Position numbers and translations under genes: made by a program. Below the pieces are notes generated by a model. It worked only from the letters and a program-made list of their open reading frames with translations, had not been told where the DNA came from and ran no database searches. This document shows, in pieces, positions 54,204-63,600 of a stretch of 64,000 bases of DNA. The stretch comes from an uncultured Muribaculaceae bacterium (GTDB lineage Bacteria; Bacteroidota; Bacteroidia; Bacteroidales; Muribaculaceae), in NCBI GenBank assembly GCA_934661195.1, contig CAKUJD010000001.1, positions 248,001 through 312,000 on the forward strand, given 5' to 3'. Every line of letters begins with the position of its first letter. The stretch's first letter is position 1.

Positions 54204-56954
54204 ATGAACCTATCGCGTCACTACATATTGCTTGATGGCAAGCCAAGAACACTGCAAATAGATTCAATCGAAAGGAATGGCACAAATGGCTACCGTGTGC
54301 GGTTTAAGAACAGTGCCAAGGTCTATAACTATGGCTATGCTAAGGTGAAGTGGCTCAGCAATCCGCAATGGATCGACCCACTGCATTGCAAGGTGTTTAT
54401 TGGCCATTTGCTGCAGAAAAACGTTAAGGGCATCTGGAGATTTGCCTGTGGCTTTAATAGCTATTGGCGGCTTGTGTATGCCAACGGCTATGTGCAAGAG
54501 GTGGATGGCAGCAGCGTCACCATTGCCAATTCTTGCCTCGATGAAGAAGTGAGCAGCGGCACACTTGCATATCTTAAAGATGTAGCAGCAATCAATCCTC
54601 TTGGCAGTGGTGAGGGCTGCGATGGCATACTGTCGGACATGTATGGGCAATTGGATTTTGTTGACACGGATTCTGTCGCGGCATGCTACCTTAATCCAGT
54701 CAAGCACAGGCCCAAAACCATGAATCCGCCAGATTTGATTTTCCCATTTGGGTGCAATGCAAGCCAGAAAATGGCCGTCGCTGCGGCCTTTGAGCATCAA
54801 ATGAGTGTGATACAAGGGCCTCCCGGAACAGGGAAGACCCAAACCATCCTGAACATAATTGCCAATATTGTGTGCCAAGGAAAAACGGTGCTGGTGGTGT
54901 CGAACAACAACTCGGCAACGGCCAATGTGCAGGAAAAGTTGGAAAAGTATGGCACTGGGTTTATTGTGGCCCCGCTTGGCAGCAAAGCCAACAAAGAGGC
55001 CTTCATTGCCAACCAGCCATTGCCCCCGTCGGTGCTGAAGGAGTGGTGGTTGCCGGCTTCCGATTTTTCGGACAAAAGGCAAAGGCTTAGTGCCACATTG
55101 CAGCAAATCGACAAAGTGCATGCGCTGCAGCGCAAACGCGCTGAATTGCAGCAAGAGCACCAAGCCATAGCGCTGGAGTGGAAGCACTTCTGCATTGACA
55201 ACAGCTTGGATGAAAACATGAAAGCGCAGAGCCGCATGGATTCTAAGCGCATAATATCGCTGTGGCTGGAATATCAGGCAAGGGGAAACGGAGAAAAGCC
55301 TGAGCCAACCAACTGGCTATTGAAGTGGGCGGAGAAAGTCAGATTGTGGTGGATGAAGTGGGTGTGCAGGCACAGGCTGCACATTGAAAGCCCGTTTGAC
55401 AAGGACAACATAACTCTGCTTATCAGAGAACTGCAAACGCAATATTACCTGAATCGCATTGAAGAGATTGGCCAGCAAATTAGCTCGGTGGATAAAAGTT
55501 TGGGCTCTTACGATGCAAATAGGCTTACAGCGACATTGGCCGAATTGTCGATGTCGCTGTTCAAGGCTGCATTGCACAATCGTTACTCAAAAATCAAGCG
55601 CACCACTTTTGCCGACACCAAGGACATGAGAATGCATGCCAGCGAGCTGATGCAGCAATATCCGGTGGTCCTAAGCACCACTTTCTCGGCCCGGTCATGC
55701 ATGTTTGCCGACAGGCCATACGACTATGTCATCATCGATGAGGCTTCGCAGGTGTCGGTCGACACAGGATTTCTGGCATTGACTTGCGCCTATAATTCCG
55801 TGATTGTGGGTGACACGCTTCAGCTTCCCAATGTCGTCACCAATGATGACAGGGTGAGACTCAATGCAATTATAGAGCAGCATCAAATGCCCGAGGGGTA
55901 CGACTGTGCCAGCAACAGTTTCTTGCAATCGGTGTTGTCTGTTTTGAAAGATGCGCCCATGACGTTGCTACGCGAACATTATCGCTGCCATCCACGCATC
56001 ATTAATTTCTGCAACCAGAAATTTTATGGCGGGAGTTTGCTTATAATGACTGAAGACCGGGGTGAGAAAAATGTGTTGGAAGCCGTCAGAACCGTTAAGG
56101 GCAACCATGCCATCAACCACTTTAACCAAAGAGAAATAGATGTTGTCAAAACAGAGGTGTTGCCATCAATGAAGGAATGTGGCAGCATAGGCATAGTCAC
56201 TCCATATAACCAGCAGGTGGATGCGTTCAACCGACAACTTGACGTGGCGAAGGCTGGCACCGTACACAAATATCAGGGGCGTGAAGAAGATGCCATCATA
56301 ATGAGCGTAGTCGACAACCAAATTTCGGATTTTGCCGACGATGCCAATCTGCTGAATGTGGCCGTGTCGAGAGCAAAAAAGAAATTCTGCCTGGTAATGA
56401 CCGGCAACGACCAGGAAAAGAATGGCAACATTATGGATTTGCTCAACTACATCGCCTACAACAACTGCTCGGTGACCGAAAGTAAGTTGGCCTCGATATT
56501 CGACTACCTTTATGAGCAATACACCGAGCAGCGCATGGCATTTATTGGGGCAAACCCCCAGATTTCGGAGTACGCTTCAGAAAATCTGACATACGCAATG
56601 CTTACCGGTACCATCGCATCGGCCTCCCAGTTTAGCATGCTCAAAGTGCTGTGCCACGTGCCGCTGCGGCAGGTGGTGAAGGACACCTCAAAAATGAGTG
56701 ATAATGAATTGAAATACGCATCCAACTACAACACCCACGTTGACTTCCTTATTATAAACAAAGTGAGCAAACTGCCAGTGCTTGCCATTGAAACTGATGG
56801 TTATACATTCCACAACGAAGAGACCGACCAACATCAACGCGACCTCATGAAGAATCACATACTTGCGTCATATGGTCTGCCTTTGTTAAGGCTGTCGACC
56901 AAAGGCAGCGGAGAGAAGGAAAGAGTCGTTGCTGAGCTGAAGAAATTGGTGTAG
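54204..56954 (+). CDS. SF1 helicase with a nuclease-like C-terminal domain
   Basis: This 916-residue protein has a Dna2/NAM7-type SF1 core. Walker A is GPPGTGKT (205-212), motif II is VIIDEAS (D512, E513), and LLREHYRCHPRIINFCNQKF with VNVAVSRAKKKFCLV are motifs IV and VI. A helical insert lies between them (about 300-460). The C-terminus (from about 845) carries VDFLI with D847 and LAIETDGYTFH with E863 and D865, a layout like DUF559/DUF2726 Vsr-fold nucleases. It may process DNA or RNA. A defence role is possible but unproven. It is more AT-rich than the core genes. Confidence 0.8.
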   Translation: MNLSRHYILLDGKPRTLQIDSIERNGTNGYRVRFKNSAKVYNYGYAKVKWLSNPQWIDPLHCKVFIGHLLQKNVKGIWRFACGFNSYWRLVYANGYVQEVDGSSVTIANSCLDEEVSSGTLAYLKDVAAINPLGSGEGCDGILSDMYGQLDFVDTDSVAACYLNPVKHRPKTMNPPDLIFPFGCNASQKMAVAAAFEHQMSVIQGPPGTGKTQTILNIIANIVCQGKTVLVVSNNNSATANVQEKLEKYGTGFIVAPLGSKANKEAFIANQPLPPSVLKEWWLPASDFSDKRQRLSATLQQIDKVHALQRKRAELQQEHQAIALEWKHFCIDNSLDENMKAQSRMDSKRIISLWLEYQARGNGEKPEPTNWLLKWAEKVRLWWMKWVCRHRLHIESPFDKDNITLLIRELQTQYYLNRIEEIGQQISSVDKSLGSYDANRLTATLAELSMSLFKAALHNRYSKIKRTTFADTKDMRMHASELMQQYPVVLSTTFSARSCMFADRPYDYVIIDEASQVSVDTGFLALTCAYNSVIVGDTLQLPNVVTNDDRVRLNAIIEQHQMPEGYDCASNSFLQSVLSVLKDAPMTLLREHYRCHPRIINFCNQKFYGGSLLIMTEDRGEKNVLEAVRTVKGNHAINHFNQREIDVVKTEVLPSMKECGSIGIVTPYNQQVDAFNRQLDVAKAGTVHKYQGREEDAIIMSVVDNQISDFADDANLLNVAVSRAKKKFCLVMTGNDQEKNGNIMDLLNYIAYNNCSVTESKLASIFDYLYEQYTEQRMAFIGANPQISEYASENLTYAMLTGTIASASQFSMLKVLCHVPLRQVVKDTSKMSDNELKYASNYNTHVDFLIINKVSKLPVLAIETDGYTFHNEETDQHQRDLMKNHILASYGLPLLRLSTKGSGEKERVVAELKKLV

Positions 56955-57032
56955 GCACTTTGCTCCTGTTTTTATTCGCTGCATCACGGTAAAATTAGCC
57001 GTGTAGTAAAAAAGCGAAAATTAAGTGGCATG

Positions 57033-57063
57033 TTGTTAATTGATTGAAAAAACGTTAACTTTG
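57033..57063 (+). promoter_or_regulatory. Promoter of the riboswitch transcript
   Basis: TTGT (57033-57036), 19 bp and TAACTTTG (57056-57063) lie 20 bp before the cobalamin riboswitch. Confidence 0.7.
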
Positions 57064-57083
57064 CACTGTGCAACTTTTCTCTT

Positions 57084-57290
57084 GCATGGTGGCTCGCGCT
57101 GCGATTAATTGGGAATGCCGTGCAATCCGGCAACAGTACCCGCTGCTGTGAGACGCCTGAGAAGCTGCGCCGCAACGCCGATGCCCCCACGTGGGGCGTC
57201 GGGTCAAGTTGCCACTGGCCGCGCACACCGCGGGGCCGGGAAGGCTGGCGCAGTGGAGGTGCCGAGTCAGAACACCTGCCACCATTTGCA
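57084..57290 (+). ncRNA. Cobalamin riboswitch
   Basis: The conserved core is readable. P1 pairs ATGGTGGC (57086-57093) with GCCACCAT (57278-57285). The core has AATTGGGAATGCCGTGCAA (near 57107) and the CAACAGTACCCGCTGCTGTG junction. GCCACTGGC and a GGGAAGGC motif (about 57238) follow, and then the B12 box GCCGAGTCAGAACACCTGCC (57261-57280). It should lower expression of the downstream gene when B12 is plentiful. Confidence 0.9.
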
Positions 57291-57635
57291 AAGAGACGCA
57301 CTAGAAAACCGCCGTGTGTGGCCTAATGGCACACGCGCAGTGAGCGAGCCAATTGCTGTTTCCGGGATTAGAGGCAGGAATGGGGCGACACTTGCATCTT
57401 TATTCAGGGCATGGGCCATGGACCGATATGCCTGCATTTGCCGCCACTTTGCGAACTATCCGCCTTGAAAACCGCCCTTGCCCACACTGGAAGCAATAGC
57501 AGAATTGCCGTTCAATGCCGCCGTGCGCACCGCCGCCACACATTGGGAGGTGATGCAACTGTTTGAATTTGAAACGATAAAGAAACCAAGTGATTAATTA
57601 ACAATTTTGTTTAACTTCCAAAACTTCCACTAACT
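57291..57635 (+). other. Long leader between riboswitch and start codon
   Basis: About 345 nt separate the aptamer from the ATG. A weak CGTGTG/CACACG hairpin (about 57311-57333) is visible. No terminator with a T-run and no convincing short gene is seen. The expression platform could lie here. Confidence 0.45.
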
Positions 57636-60600
57636 ATGTTTAGAAACAAGTTGGCCACGTTTTGCCGAGCCATGCTGCTGATGCTGCTGTGGTGCGCTTT
57701 GCCCGCCTATGCGCAGGCCGAGAACACGCTCAACATGCCTCAGTTTGGCAAGCAGACCGTGACCGTGAGCGACGAGCTCACATTCTATGACATGAAAGGT
57801 ACTGGAAAAATCAGTTCATCGACTAGCAACAACTCGATGGCGACTGTGGTGTTCAAACCCGCCGACGCGGGCAAGGCAATACAGATCGTGTTTGAGAGCA
57901 TCGACGTGCAGAACGACGGCGCAAGCTGGCCGGGTTACGTCAATGTCTACTCCGGTGAGTTTGATGCCGACAACACCTTCAGCTATCCCACAAATACGGG
58001 AGGTGTGCAGGGCACAAAGGGCTTTCCTGACAATGAGAACCTGCTTGCTTCGCTCGACGGCAAGTATTCCAACTTGGAATACACCTCGACCGACGCCAGC
58101 GGCGCTCTGTCGGTTTGCTTCCAGTACAAGTATGCCAAAGCCTGCGACGGTTGGGTGGCCAAGGTGCGCCAAGTTGAGGTGAGCGACATGAAGCTTACCA
58201 GCGCCGCCACCACCTATGCAGGCGTGCCAGCCTCGGTGTATGCCGGCAAGACGGGCGTGACTCTGGGCGCGCTCAACATTGTCACCGACGGCATCATGCA
58301 CCCCGACACGCTGACTTCAATCAGCTTCAGCCTGCCCAAGAACGGCGGCGTGGTTGATGCCAGCAAACTGCGTGTGATGCACGGCGACTATGCCGTCAAC
58401 GCCACTGTGGCCGATGCCGGCAACGGCTCCTACACAATGGCGCTCAGCAACAAGATTGGCACCGGCGAGAACACCTACTCCATAGTGGGTGATGTGCTTG
58501 AGTCGGCTCCGTTCAACAGCGAGGTGAGCCTCGACATCACAGGTTTTGCCACCAAGGCATATCCTGCGGGCTACACCGGCCTTGTGAAGGGCGAAACTGC
58601 CGTGAGCAAGGTTGCTCCCATGGTGCGCATGAGCACCACTCCCGCCACCTACACAGTGGGCGACCAGCCGTTGTCGTTCTACGACGATGGCGGCCCCGAA
58701 GGCAATATTTCGCAAAACTTCTCGGGTCAGGTCACTTTCAAGCCCGCCACTGCTGGCAAGAAGGTGATGATCGACTTCTCGATGATTGACCTGTTCAACA
58801 CTTCATCGATTGGCAAAAACGACATTCTCAACGTCTACTACGGCTCAAGCGCCAATCCCGACAGCCTGGCCGTTACCTATCTTAAGGAAAAATCGGGCGT
58901 GATCCGCTCGATGGCAGCCGACGGTGCGCTCACTGTGACTCTCACCAGCACCACCGGCACAGGCTTTAAGAATGGCTTTGAGGCCACCGTGTCGCAGTTC
59001 ACTCCGCAGGCCATGACGCTGAGTGGCGTCACTGCCGACCAGCCCACCACTACCACTGTGGCCGCCGGCGATGCCGACCAGCCCATTATGCGCCTCAAGC
59101 TCTCCACTGCCAACACCGAGCCGGCGCTGCGCGCGCAGAAGATGACATTCACCACCGCTGGCACAAATGCCAACGTGGCTGGTGCAAGCGTATTTTTCAC
59201 TGGCAGAAGCGCTGACTTCAGCACTGCCAAAAAGGTGGGCACGGCCACTGTGAGCGCCGACGACTTCGTGGTGCCCTTCACAGCCGACGTGGCCCTCACC
59301 GAGGGTGACAACTACTTCTGGCTGGCCTACGATGTGAAGAACAACGCCCTGAGCGGCGGTGCCATCGACGCCACTGTGAAGAGTGTGACCCTCTCGGGCA
59401 GCGAGCAGACTGTGGCCGAGGGCAATCCCGCAGGCGAGCGCAAAATCGATAATGTGGTGATGTCGGCCATCGGCACCACCCACAAGACCATATTTGGCGA
59501 ATGGACCTACAAGAGCACCCCCAACAGCAGCTACAGCGAGACTGGCTATGCCAGCACAGCCGGCGACCAGACGGTGGTGTTCACTCCCGGCACCGAAGGC
59601 CACAAGATTGAGATTGAGTTCAGCAAGTTCTCCATCTCTTATCCGTACTATTCAAGCAGTGCCACGCCCTACTTCCGCATCTACAGCGGTTCGGAGGCCA
59701 ATGAAGCCAATCTGCTTTGGGAATGCACTAAGGACACTAAGGACGTTGGTCCTGAGGGCAAGCTGCGCTCCACCGACCCCAACGGTGTGATGACCGTGGT
59801 GTTCAACGCCAACGGCGTGAGCAGCTACAGCGGCGGTTGGAAGGCTGCCGTGCGCGAATACATGTCGCAGCCTATGGCTGTCGACAGCGTGATTGTGACC
59901 CAGGCCTCGACTTCGGTGATCCCCACCAGCCCTGCCGGCCACAACCTGGCCATTATTGGCTTCAACATCGCCACTAAGGGCGACATCAACGCCAAGGAAC
60001 TTTCGAAAATCACCATCAACCTCAAGGGCTGCCAGGACAAGGTGGCCAAGGTGATGCTCTACAATCCCGAGTCGGCCGACACGCTTGGCGTGGCCGTGCC
60101 CGACGCCTCGAAGCAGAGCCTCGACGTGACCCTGAAGGCTCCCGTAACCCTCGTTGAGGGCGACAATAACTTCATTGTGGCCTACGACATGCTCGAAGGC
60201 GTGGCGGCAGGTCAAAGCATCGACGCAGCCCTAACCTCAATCACCCTGAGCGGCAGCGACATGGCTGTGGCCAACGGTGACCCGGCCGGCGAGCGCGTCA
60301 CCAAGAACATCTACCTCATGGAGGCCGGCACAGGCCACGAGGTGACAGTTGGCCCCGAAGGCCTGATGTTCTACGACGATGGCGGCGCCACCGACAAGAC
60401 CTCGAAAGGTCTGAAGGGTACCGTCACATTCGTTCCGCGCGATCCTGGCAAGGTGGTCCGCATGGTCATCAAGGAGTGGAGCGTGGGCGCCAACGACAAC
60501 TTCAACCTGTCGTTTGGCGGCGATAACAAAGCCACTCCCGACGTTAAGTGGAGCAACACCAAGGCTGGCGTGGGCACCGACCTGCGCTCGCTCAGCGACG

Positions 60601-63600
60601 ACGGCAAACTCACATTCAATGTGTCGGCAGGCTCCTACTATCAGGGCGACGGCTGGGCCATCGAGGTGAGTGAATACGAACTGCAATCGCTCAGCATCGA
60701 CTCTGTGGCTGTGGCTCCAGTGTGCGCAGCCCGCACCATGGCAGGCGCCACCGAGGTGATGCAGCGCATCGACGTGAATGTGGGCGGCGACAAGGGCAAC
60801 CTCAACGTAAGTTCGCTCAAGCTAAAGGTCGACGCCATGCAGCTGGCCGATGTGGCAGCCGTGCGCGTAGTGGCCACCGACACCGCAAGCGTCTACACTG
60901 CCGATAAGGTGCTGGCCGAACTCAAGCCAGTGAGCAGCGCCGACAATGAGATAGCACTCGACTATGGCATCACACTTCCCGGCGTATACAAACTGTGGGT
61001 GGTGTACGACATAGCCTCGTCGGCCCTGCCGCAGAACACCATCAAGGCTGCTCTGCAGGGCATCACCATTTCGGGCAACACCACCGACCTCAGCGCTGCC
61101 ACAGTGGCCATGACCACAGTTGCCAGCGGCATGCACGGCACATTCACCGTGGGCGCCTCGCGCAAAGCCGACTTCCCGACCATCAAGGCAGCTGTCGATG
61201 CCATGGCCAAGGGCATCGACGGCCCAGTGGTGCTCAATCTTGAAAGCGGCAGCTACAACGAGGTTGTCACCATCAAGGACATCAAGGGCGCTTCGGCCAC
61301 CAACACCATCACCCTGCGCTCGCAGTCGGGCAAATACCAGGATGTGGTGATTTATGACAACAAATACAACGAGCCTGGCTACAGCGACGACAAGCTGGAC
61401 AAGGAGTTTGGCGTGTTCACTGTGTATGGCACCCCCTACGTCACCGTTGAGGGCGTCACAGTGAGCACCACCGACACCAGCTACCCCTCGGTGATGCGTC
61501 TGCAAAACGGCAGCACCCACTTCACTCTGCGCAACTCCAAGCTGCTCGCTCCCGAAACGGAGTCGTACAGCGCCAACGTCGACCTGTTTGAAGTGCATGT
61601 GGCTTCCGACCGGCCCCAGCATGTGAGCCACTTCGTCACCATCGACAACAACGTGCTCGATGGCGCCTACAACGCCCTCTCGATGGGCGCGCAGTGGATC
61701 ACCAACCCCTATGAGACTGGCGATGTGATCACCAACAACGTGTTCCGCAACCAGGGCGCAAAGGGCATCTATCTGATGGACGCCGACAATGTGACCATCA
61801 AGGGCAATGTGTTTGAAAACAATGTGACCGGCAAGAGCGACTATGATGCAATCGACATCACAGCCACTGGCCGCAACCTGATTGAGGGCAACACCTTCAA
61901 CCTGGCCACCAAGAACTACTGCACCGCAATATATGTGCGCAGCATGCTCTCCGACGAGGCCCAGCCCAGCGTGATTGCCAACAACGCCATCCGCCTGGCT
62001 CCCGAAAGCACCAGCGCAAGCTATGCCATACGCTTCTCGTCGGCGTCGAGCAACGTGAATGTGGCCTACAACACCGTGCGCGTTGTGGGCAGCGGCTCTT
62101 CGTCGGCCGCAGTGATGCTTGGCGATGTGGTGAAGGGCACGTTTGTCAACAACCTGCTCCAGAACGAGGGCACTGGCTATGTGTGGCGCGCCAACAAGGC
62201 CGATTACATTGCCGATGCCGAGTTCAAGCACAATGTGATGCACACCGCCGGCACCAGCATAGCCTATGTGGCAGGAGCCATATCGGGCCGTGAAGACTGG
62301 GCCGAGACCACTGGCGACACCACCAGCATCGATGCCTCCAAGGCATTTGTGAGCGACATCGAGCTGATGCCCGCGAGCGCCGACAACCTAAACATTGCCG
62401 AGCCTCTGAGCTACGTCACCACCGACATCACCGGCGCCACCCGCGCCGCGGTTCCCACCGTGGGCGCATATGAGTTCAGCAGCCAGTTCCCGATTCCGGC
62501 CTACGCCGAGGGCTACCCGCAGTTTGCCGGCATAGCCAACACATCGGCCACAATGGTTGTCAAGACCACAGCAAGCGGCATGGCCGCAGTGCTTGTGAAG
62601 AAGGCCAGCGAGGCCGCACCCACAAGCGAGGATGTTGAGGGCAGCGACAACATTGTGGAGGTGCGCCGCGACGTTGAGACCGAGATTGCACTCAGCGGCC
62701 TTGAGAAGTCTACCGACTACAAGGCCTACTCGGTGCTCTACAACGTCAAGGGTGAGAAGAGCGGCGTGATTGTGAGCGATGTGTTCACCACCGCCACCGA
62801 TCCCACTCAGGTGTCCACATTCGAGAATGTGACCACCACCGCCACCGGCTTCACCGATGGCACCGCAGCCTTCAAGGGCTTTGAGGTGGTGACCGTGGCC
62901 GACGCCGTGGTTGATGGCAGCAAGGCGGCTCAGGTGGCTGCCGGCGCAACTGGCGAAATCACCATCACCAACTCGGAGAAGGGACTTGTGCTCAACGGAT
63001 TCTTCCTGAAGTCCACATCGACTGTGGCAGCCGCCACGGCCGACACCACATTCACCCTGCCCTCTACCGGCGGCAAGTGGATGTTTATAAACCTGCGCGA
63101 CAAGGGCCTGATTGCAACCCTCAAGCTCACTGCGGGCGACAGCCTGTTCCAGATCGATAACTTCAGCGGCGAGCCGCTCGACCTTATTGTTCTGCTCAGC
63201 GACGTCACAGTGAACCAGGGTGAGCAGTTCACCCTTGCTCCCAGCATCAACGCCTCGCGCGGTGTGGCTCCATACACCTACAAGTGGACCAGCCTCTATG
63301 GCGCAGACCTGGGCAATGCCAGCAGCCTCAGCATGACTGCCAGCAGCCTGGGCATCTACAAGGTGACTGTGACCGACGCTTGGGGCAACACCAGCGACGC
63401 CAGCGCACAGGTTAGTGTGATTGGCAAAGCAGTGCCCGGCACGTTCGAGGAGAAGACTCTCGATAGCGAGACCTACTGGAACGGCGAGAACGCTGGCAAC
63501 AGCGTTAGCGGCACTCTCAGCTACTGGTACACCGGTTCTTATCTGCTGGCAGTCCAGAATCACACCGCCACATGGTGGGGCGGCTTCGGCCTGTCGAATG

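Noticed and set aside
57109..57468. Plus-strand 119-residue protein in the riboswitch leader
   Set aside because: It runs through the conserved riboswitch core, where the sequence is explained by RNA structure.
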